A DNA stretch of 64,000 bases from Chryseobacterium sp. SN22 (GTDB lineage: Bacteria; Bacteroidota; Bacteroidia; Flavobacteriales; Weeksellaceae), in the NCBI RefSeq assembly GCF_008329705.1, contig NZ_VTSX01000016.1:1-64000 (forward strand), given 5' to 3'. The translations under genes were made by a program, and so were the position numbers. Under the pieces are notes generated by a model that was given only the letters and a program-made list of their open reading frames with translations, searched no databases and was not told where the DNA came from. Shown one piece after another: positions 28,201 through 37,265 of the stretch; the stretch's first letter is position 1, and each line of letters opens with the position of its first letter.

Positions 28201-29179
28201 CATCTTTGGTAAGTTTCATAATAAATGCATCCAGTCCAAGAGAAAGGTTTTGCTGAAAAGTTCCTGACGTCGCAATATTATTATAACTGCTGCTTGTTCC
28301 GAAAACATATCCTCTTGATTGGATGTCAGTTTTTATACCTCCGTAATCGTCACCGTTTCCTCCTGCATAACTTCCCCATACTCTTGTTGGCACTGGATCA
28401 ATAACTATTTTACGATTGGTTGTTTCAACCGGTGCATTGAATCCGAATACCTGATCTCCGAGATCTTTAAAAGAAACGTCGATATCTTCTTTAGTATTTC
28501 CCTCGATCCAACTGTTAGGAATGTTTTCAAACAGATCACCGAAACGCACTTTCATCAGCAGCTTTTTATCCTTAATTGCAGTGGGAACTCCATTGAATTT
28601 CATTTTAATATCCGAAATTTTTCCTCCGGGATGGATGATGAAGTTATATTCAATAGGCTTCAAAGTGTCTTTTGGCTTAAAAAATACAAGATCGATATTG
28701 GGGTAAATATTCTTGTAGGCCACCTTCCGGAACCGGTGAACGGATATTATACCTTTGGGTCTGCCGGGAATATTGTAATAGTTGCTGTAATCCGGAGATT
28801 TGCCTTCGGCGGCAACAGATGCGTTTTTATTTGAATTTATTAACTCAATATCAATCCGGTGAAACTGGTTTTCGTATAAAAATTCATCTTCCTGAAAGGT
28901 TCTGCCATCGAGTGCTCTGTCCTTTTTTAATTTGGATGAATTTGGATTTGCGGTCTTTTTTGTTTCGTAAACATCATAAGAAAATCCCGAAGTCCTGAGC
29001 TGTACATTCAATCCTGCTGAGTGAAACAGATATTTTACATCCGGATTAGCTTTTCCGTCCTGGTCTACAATCTGGCCTTTGTTTTCATAAAAGAAATAAT
29101 CAGGGGTTTCGGGAGGTTTTTTCTGTGAAAAAATAGAAATACAACAGAAGATGTTGAGTAGAAATAAAAGTTTTCGCAT
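25265..29179 (-). CDS. Large type IX secretion cargo protein with SBBP-like repeats and Ig-like domains
   Basis: A 1304-residue secreted protein. Signal peptide (LLFLLNIFCCISIFSQ), then a DUF7948-type N-terminal domain (FFYENKGQIVDQDG to about residue 265), a stretch with SBBP-like beta-propeller repeats (residues 270-690, repeated GTSGTFQQ and FIAKFQ patterns), a PKD/Ig-like domain (about 695-765), a HYR-like domain, two tandem copies of an 85-residue Ig-like unit (both with WYD/FYDAAG and ...TYF...QT...GCES patterns), and further Ig-like domains. The last 90 residues (NTFTPNGDGFNDQW to the end) are the type B T9SS sorting domain, which sends it across the outer membrane. Probable surface adhesin or matrix protein. 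Confidence 0.92.
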   Translation of the reverse strand: MRKLLFLLNIFCCISIFSQKKPPETPDYFFYENKGQIVDQDGKANPDVKYLFHSAGLNVQLRTSGFSYDVYETKKTANPNSSKLKKDRALDGRTFQEDEFLYENQFHRIDIELINSNKNASVAAEGKSPDYSNYYNIPGRPKGIISVHRFRKVAYKNIYPNIDLVFFKPKDTLKPIEYNFIIHPGGKISDIKMKFNGVPTAIKDKKLLMKVRFGDLFENIPNSWIEGNTKEDIDVSFKDLGDQVFGFNAPVETTNRKIVIDPVPTRVWGSYAGGNGDDYGGIKTDIQSRGYVFGTSSSYNNIATSGTFQQNLSLGLDAFIMKLTKDGQRLWGTYYGFNMTDVFQDVDFDESFNIYAGGTVERGLNNTNIVVVKFNSNGNMVFQKEFISSRKDKLYTISYNQNEVFIGGDAFSSDFPTVNAMQPSKATPIGYTDGILASVNSITGIVNWATYFGQSDGSTSIFEIMSSSDNLEIVGATQSANIPMVNAFQPMKGGGSDGIYIRLSRSGNTILKSSYYGNTGDEFVVKGRIVNNVLILPGKYSTPAFPLGQPGIWRVNLSNHTITKNYFNFNGDPQLLAYPDASGNVFFTGLHSNGQPDISTPGAYMGMPSPYISTFLIKYNQNDIKEWGTYYTGNGATQQGMATKDNEGAIYLTGMSSGNTTGIATSGTFQQLNGGLNDIFIAKFQDCNSSAVISSNSPVCINSTLQLNASGGAVYSWTGPNGFNSTLQNPAIPNSTTANSGIYTCQVSGSLNGCDGNFSVHVIVGDITPPVPNVTTLPHITGDCHTVVSNIPTATDNCAGAVTATTTDPLSYSVPGIYVIHWTYNDGNGNISAQNQNVTVTSPALPTTMNTQQTFCVSFHPTLADVQITGQSIKWYDVAGILLAGTMPLVNGQTYFASQTINGCESNKLSIQVTVHNTPKPTGNSVQDFCISAAPTLANLAITGTSLKFYDAAGYILPLTTPLVDGTTYFVTQTLNSCESEKLAVIATLSANNVPANDYSVALCNTTTGNSMSVNLTAYQSNIIINPGSYAFAYTDSLGNPIANPVNYLLNVGSTVIHVKVSTPDGCFKIVRLNIALNPKPEFNLPEKIDFCKGKTVTLDAGSGYASYLWSNGATSQTITVSAPGNYSVTVTNSFGCQTTDNIQVSYTVLPEIVSVNVSNNSATVILSATGNFEYSLDNFTWQDSNTFINLKIGEYMVYVRTKGGCSIGQKPFSIFNIPNTFTPNGDGFNDQWKITGLENYPGTEVCVYDRRGLPVFRETISKKPLAWDGKLNGSQVSTGNYWYTIKVSDGRVYTGWLLIKNRE

Positions 29180-29510
29180 CGGTTATTAAATTTCCGGCAA
29201 ATATAGTAAAACAGGGAGGTTTCGGAATGAATTTAAAATTAATATTCTCCATAGAAAAAATGAACAGCGATTCACTGTTGAAATTCATTCATCAATTCAA
29301 TGAGAAAATCTTCGGTTGCTTTCATAGAAATAATTCCATCATCGCTAAAAAATTTTATTTGCTTCGGAGCAAGAATCCATTTAATGCCTCACAGGCATCG
29401 TAAGAGACTTAGGATATTACCTAATGTAATGATCAATCTTAACCTTGAAAGGATATCAAATCTTAGAAAAAAAACCTGATGCATATCATAGTAATTTCCT
29501 TAATTATTTT
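29180..29510. other. Intergenic stretch without recognised genes
   Basis: AT-rich, no convincing reading frame on either strand. The right end runs into the regulatory region of the tetR gene. Confidence 0.5.
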
Positions 29511-29531
29511 GTTTAACAATTTTGTCAAAAC
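29511..29531. promoter_or_regulatory. Putative TetR operator 1
   Basis: Dyad TTTAACA-N4-TGTCAAA at 29512-29529. It overlaps the TTTG taken as the -33 element, so a bound repressor would block the promoter. Confidence 0.65.
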
Positions 29532-29551
29532 AATTGATTGATTTAAATTTG
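29521..29551 (+). promoter_or_regulatory. Promoter of the tetR-efflux operon
   Basis: TTTG at 29521-29524, 19-base spacer, TAAATTTG at 29544-29551; 20 bases before the tetR start codon. Confidence 0.7.
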
Positions 29552-29560
29552 CACAAAGTT

Positions 29561-29581
29561 GTTTAACAAAAATGTCAAATC
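29561..29581. promoter_or_regulatory. Putative TetR operator 2
   Basis: Second copy of the dyad, TTTAACA-N4-TGTCAAA at 29562-29579, exactly 50 bases after operator 1. It covers the expected transcription start and the tetR ATG at 29572. Confidence 0.65.
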
Positions 29582-30165
29582 AAATCAAAAAAGACCAGAC
29601 ACAGGAACTTATTAAAGAAACCACAAAGAATTTATTCTTTGTGAAAGGGAAGTTTGACGCTACCACCCAGGAAATTGCCGATGCGGCCGGTGTCAACAGA
29701 ACTTTGATCAATTACTACTTCCGCTCAAGGGATAATCTGATCCAGATTATTTTTGATGAAGCGCACAAAGTAGAGCACGAAAAATCGGAGATCATCATGA
29801 ATTCAGACCTGCCTTTCAAAGAAAAAATAAGCCAGTTTATAGAAAGCAGCCTGTCTACCAGTCTTCAGTATCCGTACCTGGAAACCTACATTGTTTCACA
29901 GATTAACAAAGGAAACTGTCACAAAAAAGATATTGAACAGGGTGAACTGGAAAAACTCTATAAAGATATCGAAACGGAAATGGAATTGGGAAATATCGAA
30001 CAAATGAAGCCCATTCAGTTTCTTTTGAATATGATTTCTTTATTGGTCTTTCCAAGCGCCGTACGGCCTTTGCTCATGGAAAACCTGATGATTGATGAAA
30101 CGGAATTTGATAAAATTATTTCCGAGCGAAAAGGGATTATCCTGAATATGCTATTTAAGAATTAA
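29572..30165 (+). CDS. TetR/AcrR-family transcriptional regulator
   Basis: A 197-residue regulator with an N-terminal helix-turn-helix (TTQEIADAAGVNRTLINYYF, about residues 27-46) and an all-helical ligand-binding domain. It heads an operon with tolC, acrA and acrB-like genes, so it most likely represses the pump until an effector binds. Two identical-pattern dyads flank its promoter and the second overlaps its start codon, consistent with autoregulation. The effector is unknown. Confidence 0.92.
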   Translation: MSNQIKKDQTQELIKETTKNLFFVKGKFDATTQEIADAAGVNRTLINYYFRSRDNLIQIIFDEAHKVEHEKSEIIMNSDLPFKEKISQFIESSLSTSLQYPYLETYIVSQINKGNCHKKDIEQGELEKLYKDIETEMELGNIEQMKPIQFLLNMISLLVFPSAVRPLLMENLMIDETEFDKIISERKGIILNMLFKN

Positions 30166-30261
30166 ATAAAAGGTTAAAGTAATTTTTAAAATGATCCGTC
30201 CTTTAAAAATAAAATCACTGAAACAGCAATTACATTAAAATAATAAACGAAGTATAAGATT

Positions 30262-31614
30262 ATGAAAAGTAAACGTATAACTGCAAGAAAGCTTAAAATA
30301 GGAATAGCTGCTGCATTTATGATGTTCGGTTTTTCATCGGTGTCCGCCCAGCAGCAGGTTTCCCTTCAGGAAGCCATTAAGCAGGCGCTCCAGAATAAGG
30401 CAGAAGCAAAAAAAGCTGCTTTACAGATCAAAAAAGCCGAATACAAAATCGATGAAGCCAGAGCCGGGGCATTGCCTCAGATCAATGCGACTGCGGGGCT
30501 TACCTACAACCCGATTATCCAGGAATCATTGCTGGAGTTCGGAGGACAGAGGATCAGGGCCCAGCTGGGACAGCCATGGAGCTCCACAGCTTCCGTACAG
30601 CTGCAGCAGGCCATTTTCGACCAAAGGGTTTTTACCGGTCTTAAGGCCGCGAAATCCACCAGGGAATTTTATGTTTTAAACGCCCAGCTTACCAACGAAC
30701 AGCTTATCGAGAACGTAGCCACGGCTTATTACCAGGTGTTTGTCCAGGAAGAAAACCTGAAAACGGTAGACGCCAGCTATGCCAATACGGAAAGAGTAAG
30801 AAATGTGATTAAAAGTCTGGTCGATAACGGATTGGCAAAATCGATCGACCTCGACCGGACCAATGTTCAGCTGACCAACATCGGATCCAACAGGCAGACC
30901 CTGAGAAATGCGGTAGAGCTGTCAAAGAATGCTTTGAAATTCTATATGGGCGTTCCGATCAGTACCGATATCGAACTCGAAGAGAAAACCATCGAACCGA
31001 GACCTGAACTGGTTGCCAGTACGGTAAACCTGGATGAACGTACCGAAGTAAAAGTTTTAAGCAAAAACAGGGAGCTTTTGGTTTATAATAAGAAAGCAAC
31101 GGAAGCCTATCGGTACCCTACAGTCAATCTCGTGGCCAACTATGGCTGGGGTGCGACAGGAGCCAAGTTCCCTTTAACCAACGGAATCAACAACGGGGTG
31201 CTGTGGAGCGATTACTCGGCGATCGGATTAAATATCAATATTCCCATTTTCAACGGAGGATCCACGAAAGCCAAGATCAACCAGGCGGAAATCGATATTC
31301 AGGATCTGGACCAGGACATCCAGAACACACAGCTGAGCCTGAGCCTGGATTACCGGAATGCCGTGACCAATATGGAAAATGCACTGATAAAAATTGAGAA
31401 TACAAAAGATAATGTAGGCCTGGCCGAAAGGGTTCAGAAAAATACACAATCCAATTACCAATATGGCCTGGCAACACTTACGGAAGTGCTGGATTCTGAA
31501 AATGCATTAACGGATGCCAAACAAAATTATGCCAATGCGCTGTTGGATTACAAACAGGCGGAAATTAAGCTGATTAAAGCAAAAGGTGAACTGAATACAT
31601 TACAAAACCCATAA
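30262..31614 (+). CDS. tolC: TolC-family outer membrane efflux protein
   Basis: A 450-residue protein with a signal peptide (AAAFMMFGFSSVSAQ) and two outer-membrane-efflux repeats (about residues 30-235 and 245-445). Opening sequence VSLQEAIKQALQNKAEAKKA is typical. It forms the trimeric exit duct for the pump encoded just downstream; order tetR-tolC-acrA-acrB is common in Bacteroidota. No lipobox cysteine. Confidence 0.92.
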   Translation: MKSKRITARKLKIGIAAAFMMFGFSSVSAQQQVSLQEAIKQALQNKAEAKKAALQIKKAEYKIDEARAGALPQINATAGLTYNPIIQESLLEFGGQRIRAQLGQPWSSTASVQLQQAIFDQRVFTGLKAAKSTREFYVLNAQLTNEQLIENVATAYYQVFVQEENLKTVDASYANTERVRNVIKSLVDNGLAKSIDLDRTNVQLTNIGSNRQTLRNAVELSKNALKFYMGVPISTDIELEEKTIEPRPELVASTVNLDERTEVKVLSKNRELLVYNKKATEAYRYPTVNLVANYGWGATGAKFPLTNGINNGVLWSDYSAIGLNINIPIFNGGSTKAKINQAEIDIQDLDQDIQNTQLSLSLDYRNAVTNMENALIKIENTKDNVGLAERVQKNTQSNYQYGLATLTEVLDSENALTDAKQNYANALLDYKQAEIKLIKAKGELNTLQNP

Positions 31615-31623
31615 TAAACTACA

Positions 31624-32685
31624 ATGAAAAAAACTCTAATATATATCATCGTGGCTGCTGTGCTGATTGGTCTGGCAGCCTATAAAATTGCCGGTAACAA
31701 AGAAAAGCAGACCAAAGAGGTACAGGAGGTGGCCCGGCAGGTGGACAAAATAAATGTGAACGTGGTAACCGTTTCAAGAGAAAATATCAACACCGATTAC
31801 TCTGCTAACGGAACCTTTATTCCAAAGCAGGAATCCAACCAGTCTTCCGAGATTTCAGGGCGTATCGTAAGCGTTCTGGTAAAAGAAGGTTCAAGGGTAG
31901 GAGCAGGCCAGGTATTGGCCACTATCAAGAAAGATGCGATTGAAGTGGATGTTGCCCAGGCGCAGAACAACTTACAGAATGCCATCATCGATAATCAGCG
32001 TTACGAAAATGCTTTCAAAACCGGAGGGGTCACAAAGCAGCAGCTTGATAATTCGAGGCTGCAGCTGAAAAATGCACAGGCGGCGGTTCGTGCACAGGGC
32101 GTAAGAGTAAACGATACCAGCGTACGTGCCGGAATCAGCGGTACCATCAACAAAAAGATGGTGGAACCGGGAATGGTTGTGGCGCCGGGAACGGCTTTAT
32201 TTGAAATCGTAAACATCAATTCTCTGAAGCTGTCCGTTTTGGTGGATGAAAGCCAGATTGGGAAAATCCAGCTGGGCCAGGAAGTTCCGATTAAAGTCAA
32301 TGTATTGCCGGACGAGTCTTTCTTGGGAAGAATTACCTTTATCGCTCCTAAAAGTGATGCGTCCTTAAATTTTCCGGTGGAAATTGAAGTACAGAACAGA
32401 GGAAACCTGAAAGCCGGGATGTATGCAACGGCAACCTTCAAAACCAACAACGGCGCGGAAACCCAGAACATGCTGACGGTTCCGGCGGAAGCTTTCGTCA
32501 ACGGGGTAAGCTCAGGGCAGTTGTTTATCGTAAACAACGGAACGGCCAAGCTGATCACGGTGCAGACCGGAAAAGTATATGGTGATAAAGTTCAGATCGT
32601 AAGCGGACTGAAAGGAGGGGAGCAGGTGATTACCAGCGGACAGATCAACCTGGATAACGGTTCCAAAATCAATATCGTAAAGTAA
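31624..32685 (+). CDS. acrA: RND efflux periplasmic adaptor (membrane fusion protein)
   Basis: A 353-residue HlyD/AcrA-type adaptor. N-terminal membrane anchor (LIYIIVAAVLIGLAAYKIA) without a lipobox, then a split lipoyl domain (SGRIVSVLVKEGSRVGAGQVLA and its partner near SGTINKKMVEPGMVV), an alpha-hairpin between them, a beta-barrel and a membrane-proximal domain. It links the inner-membrane pump to the TolC duct. Ten bases follow tolC, and six precede acrB. Confidence 0.93.
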   Translation: MKKTLIYIIVAAVLIGLAAYKIAGNKEKQTKEVQEVARQVDKINVNVVTVSRENINTDYSANGTFIPKQESNQSSEISGRIVSVLVKEGSRVGAGQVLATIKKDAIEVDVAQAQNNLQNAIIDNQRYENAFKTGGVTKQQLDNSRLQLKNAQAAVRAQGVRVNDTSVRAGISGTINKKMVEPGMVVAPGTALFEIVNINSLKLSVLVDESQIGKIQLGQEVPIKVNVLPDESFLGRITFIAPKSDASLNFPVEIEVQNRGNLKAGMYATATFKTNNGAETQNMLTVPAEAFVNGVSSGQLFIVNNGTAKLITVQTGKVYGDKVQIVSGLKGGEQVITSGQINLDNGSKINIVK

Positions 32686-32691
32686 GAGCAG

Positions 32692-35600
32692 ATGAAGTTA
32701 GCAGAAATATCCATTAAAAGGCCGTCCCTGGTCATCGTACTCTTTACGATCCTTACGCTGGGCGGTTTATTAAGCTACTCCATGATGGGGTATGAATTGA
32801 TTCCGAAGTTTGAAACCAATATGGTAACCATTTCTACGGTCTATCCCGGAGCTTCGCCTGCAGAGGTGGAAACTTCCGTGACCCGGAAAATTGAAGATGC
32901 CGTAGGTTCTCTGGAGAACGTAAAAAAGGTGGAATCTTCATCTTACGAAAGTTTATCGGTGATCATGGTTCAGCTGAACACGGGTGCCGATGTGAATTAT
33001 GCATTGAATGACGCCCAGAGAAAAGTAAATGCAGTTCTGGCAGATCTTCCGGACGATGCCGATCCGCCGTCATTGAACAAATTCTCATTAGACGATCTTC
33101 CGATCATGACGCTGAGTATTACCAGCAACAAGCTGAACAATAAACAGCTTTATGATCTTTTGGATAAGAAAATCGAACCGATCTTTTCCCGTGTCAACGG
33201 AGTTGCCCAGGTGGATCTGGTCGGCGGACAGGAAAGAGAGATTCAGGTTAATTTAGATGAAAAGAAACTGCAGGGGTACGGACTGTCTATCGGTGATGTA
33301 CAGCAGGCCATCCTTTCTTCCAACCTGGATTTCCCGACGGGAGCTTTGAAAACAAGAACTTCGAGATCGACGATCCGTCTTTCCGGAAAATATAAGAATG
33401 TAGCAGAGCTGAACAATCTGGTGATTTCCAGCAAAAACGGTGCTCAGGTGAGACTTTCGGACATTGCTACGGTTTTCGATTCACAGAAAGATGTTGAAAA
33501 AATCGCGAGGTACAACCAGAATTCTACGATTTTGCTTCAGGTAAAGAAACAGTCGGATGCCAACGCAGTAGCGGTATCGGAGCTGGTTCAGAAGACCATT
33601 GCCCAGGTACAGAACGACTATAAAGTTCAGGGACTTCAGGTGAATATCGTGGATGACTCCACCGACTTTACCCTGGAAGCGGCAGACCACGTAATTTTCG
33701 ACTTGTTTCTGGCGATTATCCTTGTGGCAATTGTAATGTTATTATTCCTTCATAACATCAGAAACGCGTTCATCGTAATGGTATCGATCCCGATGTCATT
33801 GATTGCCACAGTAATCGGAATGTATCTGATGGGCTATACCCTGAACCTGATGAGCTTACTGGGACTTTCCCTCGTGGTAGGTATCCTTGTGGATGACGCG
33901 ATTGTGGTACTGGAAAATGTATACCGGCACATGGAAATGGGAAAAAGCAGGATCCGTGCAGCTTACGACGGAGCTTCTGAAATCGGGTTTACCGTAACGG
34001 CGATTACCCTCGTAATTGTGGTGGTATTCTTACCGATTGCGATGAGCTCAGGATTGGTATCCGATATTTTAGCACAGTTCTGTGTAACGGTGGTTATTGC
34101 AACAATGTTGTCATTATTGGCCTCATTTACCATCATTCCGTGGCTTTCTTCAAGATACGGGAAACTGGTACACCTTACGGGAAAAAATGTTTTCGAAAGA
34201 TTTATTCTTTGGTTCGAAAAACAATTGGAGAAATTCACGCACTGGATCACCGGAATTCTGGAATGGGCTTTAAAAACAACCCTGAGAAGAGTAATGACGG
34301 TTGTGGTAACCTTCATTATTCTGATTTCTTCCTTCATGCTGGTTGCATTCGGATTCATCGGAGGGGAATTCTTCCCTAAAATGGACAGGGGCCAGTTCCT
34401 TGTCCAGATGGAATTACCGAAAGATGCTTCCGTAGAAAAAACCAACCAGGTAACCCTGGAAGTTGAAAGATACCTGAGAAACGATAAAGATGTCGTGGAC
34501 ATGATTACCACGGTAGGGCAGCAGTCTTCAGGATTCGGAGGGGCACAGGCAACCCTGTACCAATCGGAGATCCAGGTAATCTTAGTAGACAAATCGGAAC
34601 GTAACGAAAGTACCGATATCAAATCTGCCAAGATCAAAAGAGCCCTGGAGGAAAAATTCACCGGTGTTGAATTCAAGACGGCGCCGATCGGATTGATGGG
34701 AGCGGACAACGCACCGATCGAAATGGTGGTAACCGCTCAGGATAATGAAACGGCAAACAAAGAAGCAAACAGGATCCTGAATCTGCTTAAAAAGGTGCCG
34801 GGTTCAGTGGATGCCGAATTGTCCACCGATAGCGGAAACCCGGAAGTACAGGTAAATATTGACCGGGATAAGATGGCGGCTTTAGGCCTGAATCTTTCCA
34901 GCGTAGGACAGACGATGCAGACGGCATTCAGCGGAAATACCGACGGGAAATTCAGAGCCGGGGAATATGAATACGACATCAACATCCGTTTCGGTGATGC
35001 CAACAGACAGTCAATTGATGATGTACGGAACCTGATGTTCACCAATCCTCAAGGTCAGCAGATCAGATTGAGCCAGTTTGCCGATGTAAAAATGGGATCC
35101 GGGCCAAGCTTGTTGGAACGTAGGGACAAGGCGCCTTCGGTAAAAGTAAAATCCAAAGTCGTAGGCCGTCCGGTAGGGGATGTAGCCAACGAATGGGCTG
35201 CAATGTTCATGGATAACGAAAAAACAAAACCTGCAGGGGTATCGTACATCTGGAGCGGGGATATGGAAAACCAGACGGAAGGTTTCGGTACATTGGGAAT
35301 TGCCTTGCTGGCAGCCATCGTATTGGTATACCTGGTAATGGTTTCCCTGTATGACTCCTTTGTCTATCCGTTTGTGGTACTGTTCTCTATTCCATTGGCA
35401 CTGATCGGGGTAATGGTGATCCTGGCCATCACCGGAAACTCGCTGAACATCTTTACCATGCTGGGGATGATCATGCTGATCGGTCTGGTAGCGAAGAACG
35501 CGATTATGATCGTCGACTTTGCCAATATGAGAAAAGCAGCAGGAGCCAATACCCACGACGCACTGATCCAGGCCAACCATGCCCGTCTCCGTCCGATCCT

Positions 35601-35880
35601 GATGACAACTATTGCAATGATCTTCGGGATGATCCCGATCGCAATTGCCAAAGGTGCAGGAGCAGAGATGAACAACGGTCTTGCCTGGGTAATCATCGGC
35701 GGTCTGACCTCATCATTATTCCTTACTTTGATTATCGTACCGGTAGTATATTCTCTGTTCGATTCGATCTTAAGAAGAATGGGCAAAGGCGAACCGTTAG
35801 ACTATGAAGCGGAAATGAAAGCCGATTACAAACACAGAGACCTAAGTGAAGACGGATTTACCCCGAAACATATAGACTAA
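32692..35880 (+). CDS. acrB: RND-family efflux transporter permease (AcrB/HAE1 type)
   Basis: A 1062-residue inner-membrane proton antiporter with twelve membrane segments and two large periplasmic loops. LVVGILVDDAIVVLENVYRH near residue 400 contains the paired aspartates of the proton relay in TM4; GGEFFPKMDRGQF near residue 563 and LIGLVAKNAIMIVDFAN near residue 930 are further family motifs. It exports drugs, detergents or metabolites; substrates cannot be deduced. Last gene of the tetR operon, ending at a strong terminator. Confidence 0.95.
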   Translation: MKLAEISIKRPSLVIVLFTILTLGGLLSYSMMGYELIPKFETNMVTISTVYPGASPAEVETSVTRKIEDAVGSLENVKKVESSSYESLSVIMVQLNTGADVNYALNDAQRKVNAVLADLPDDADPPSLNKFSLDDLPIMTLSITSNKLNNKQLYDLLDKKIEPIFSRVNGVAQVDLVGGQEREIQVNLDEKKLQGYGLSIGDVQQAILSSNLDFPTGALKTRTSRSTIRLSGKYKNVAELNNLVISSKNGAQVRLSDIATVFDSQKDVEKIARYNQNSTILLQVKKQSDANAVAVSELVQKTIAQVQNDYKVQGLQVNIVDDSTDFTLEAADHVIFDLFLAIILVAIVMLLFLHNIRNAFIVMVSIPMSLIATVIGMYLMGYTLNLMSLLGLSLVVGILVDDAIVVLENVYRHMEMGKSRIRAAYDGASEIGFTVTAITLVIVVVFLPIAMSSGLVSDILAQFCVTVVIATMLSLLASFTIIPWLSSRYGKLVHLTGKNVFERFILWFEKQLEKFTHWITGILEWALKTTLRRVMTVVVTFIILISSFMLVAFGFIGGEFFPKMDRGQFLVQMELPKDASVEKTNQVTLEVERYLRNDKDVVDMITTVGQQSSGFGGAQATLYQSEIQVILVDKSERNESTDIKSAKIKRALEEKFTGVEFKTAPIGLMGADNAPIEMVVTAQDNETANKEANRILNLLKKVPGSVDAELSTDSGNPEVQVNIDRDKMAALGLNLSSVGQTMQTAFSGNTDGKFRAGEYEYDINIRFGDANRQSIDDVRNLMFTNPQGQQIRLSQFADVKMGSGPSLLERRDKAPSVKVKSKVVGRPVGDVANEWAAMFMDNEKTKPAGVSYIWSGDMENQTEGFGTLGIALLAAIVLVYLVMVSLYDSFVYPFVVLFSIPLALIGVMVILAITGNSLNIFTMLGMIMLIGLVAKNAIMIVDFANMRKAAGANTHDALIQANHARLRPILMTTIAMIFGMIPIAIAKGAGAEMNNGLAWVIIGGLTSSLFLTLIIVPVVYSLFDSILRRMGKGEPLDYEAEMKADYKHRDLSEDGFTPKHID

Positions 35881-35908
35881 CTATTATTAACCAACCTTTA
35901 ATTAACCC

Positions 35909-35939
35909 AAAAGCGCATCAGCAATGATGCGCTTTTTTA
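35909..35939 (+). terminator. Terminator of the efflux operon
   Basis: AAGCGCATCA gcaa TGATGCGCTT followed by T-run. Confidence 0.9.
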
Positions 35940-36180
35940 TTGGATGTTAAGATTTAATACGCTGGGATTTTTAACCACCAAAGAGGACAAAAGATATCGA
36001 TGGTGTTTTTGGTAAAAGCTAAATATCGAATGGAAATAAAGCACACAAAAAATCAAAGATTTTATGCTTCCCCGGATTTAAAAGAATAACCATGCCGGTG
36101 GCTGAGGTCATTTGAAGCCCCGTCAGCATCCGTGTGAGAAATTCGTGTTATTTGTGTTTTGTTCCGGAAATACCAGAATA
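35940..36180. other. Intergenic stretch, degenerate repeat-like
   Basis: About 240 bases with no coding frame. Phrases such as TTAACCACCAAAGAGGACAAAAG and TTCGTGTTATTTGTG are typical of worn flavobacterial intergenic repeats. Confidence 0.4.
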
Positions 36181-36210
36181 AAAAAGACTTCCAGGAAAAC
36201 CTGGAAATCT
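36181..36210 (-). terminator. Terminator of the J-domain gene
   Basis: Minus-strand hairpin GATTTCCAGG/CCTGGAAGTC followed by a T-run. Confidence 0.8.
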
Positions 36211-36232
36211 TACTTAAAATATCTTTAGAAAA

Positions 36233-36679
36233 TTAATCGGCCATTACTTCACCGGCTTTGCGGTAAACGAAGCTTCCGTAAATATGTCTTCTGGCAAAAC
36301 GGCTCGGCGAATCGGCATTCACCATTTTGATGTAGGTATTTCTCGGAACACTCAGGTATTCATAAATATTTCCGTTCAGGTGCTGCACCGTAAGAATGGA
36401 TTTTTCCAGATAAAAATCCTGAATATTTGAAGTGGTGATGGTTTCCGTATATTCTTCTTTGTACTTTTCCTGCGTTTCCGGATTGATGCTTACCAGGAAG
36501 TGATAAGCCTCGATCACCGATTTGCTTTTCTCTTCCGCTTCCAGCTTTCCGGCTTCGTCGTTTATGAATTTATCAGGATGCGTGTCTTTCATCGTATTCC
36601 TGTAAATGGTTTTCAGTTCTTTTAACGTTACGTTTTTATCTACTTCCAGCAGCTTTCTGTATTCGCCTAATTTTTTCAT
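36233..36679 (-). CDS. J-domain and KTSC-domain protein
   Basis: A 148-residue protein. The first 65 residues form a DnaJ-like J domain with HPD in DTHPDKF near residue 35; the last 60 residues (ILTVQHLNGNIYEYLSV and RFARRHIYGSFVYRK) match the KTSC domain. J domains stimulate Hsp70 ATPase; KTSC function is not established. Small J-KTSC fusions of this kind occur in many Bacteroidota. Single gene with a promoter element at 36705 and its own terminator. Confidence 0.85.
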   Translation of the reverse strand: MKKLGEYRKLLEVDKNVTLKELKTIYRNTMKDTHPDKFINDEAGKLEAEEKSKSVIEAYHFLVSINPETQEKYKEEYTETITTSNIQDFYLEKSILTVQHLNGNIYEYLSVPRNTYIKMVNADSPSRFARRHIYGSFVYRKAGEVMAD

Positions 36680-36704
36680 ATGGTTGGATCCTTATTTCGG
36701 GGTG

Positions 36705-36712
36705 CAAAATTA
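36705..36712 (-). promoter_or_regulatory. Probable -7 promoter element of the J-domain gene
   Basis: TAATTTTG on the minus strand, 25 bases before the start. Confidence 0.5.
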
Positions 36713-36763
36713 AGGTTTTAAATTGATAAATGGTAAGTTGTTCATTATTAATTAAAAACAATT

Positions 36764-37264
36764 TTACTTAACGTACTTTTTTGTCTCATCCCATACTGTT
36801 TTTACAGGATGAAAGTCCGGATCATCATCATGGTTGTCCTGTAAATAAAACAGCTTATTTTTACCTGTTACCAATGCATCAGAAATGTAAGTTTTGGAAA
36901 TATATTTTGCTAAATCGGGTTGCTGAGAATCATTGAAGTAAATGGTAATTTCATTAATGACACTTTTTTGAGGCTTGCCCCGAGACTTTTCATAATGGTG
37001 AGATTCGGATTTTCGAATACGGATTACTTTATCGTTTTTATCTCGCGTTATTTCAGTGCAAAAACCTATTGATCCGATGTTTTTATAGTTGCGGTTTCTA
37101 ATCGAACCTGAACCTTCTATAAGCTGGGTAGGATATTCTTTAGAATAAACATTAATGTTATCCAGGTAGCAATAATGTTTAAATTTTATTTCATTTTGTA
37201 CATCATCACGTAACTGTGCTGATAATGATATTGAAATGAGAAGAGATAAAAGTAAAATTCTCAT
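36764..37264 (-). CDS. Unknown exported protein
   Basis: A 166-residue protein with a signal peptide (ILLLSLLISISLSAQ). The ATG at 37264 is chosen because it begins one base after the stop of the upstream gene and gives a normal signal peptide; longer starts at 37279 and 37291 overlap that gene. The mature part is basic and strand-rich. No family recognised. AT-rich compared with flanking metabolic genes. Confidence 0.65.
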   Translation of the reverse strand: MRILLLSLLISISLSAQLRDDVQNEIKFKHYCYLDNINVYSKEYPTQLIEGSGSIRNRNYKNIGSIGFCTEITRDKNDKVIRIRKSESHHYEKSRGKPQKSVINEITIYFNDSQQPDLAKYISKTYISDALVTGKNKLFYLQDNHDDDPDFHPVKTVWDETKKYVK

Positions 37265-37265
37265 C

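Noticed and set aside
33963..34709. A 248-codon open frame on the - strand
   Set aside because: Antisense shadow of the acrB-type gene.
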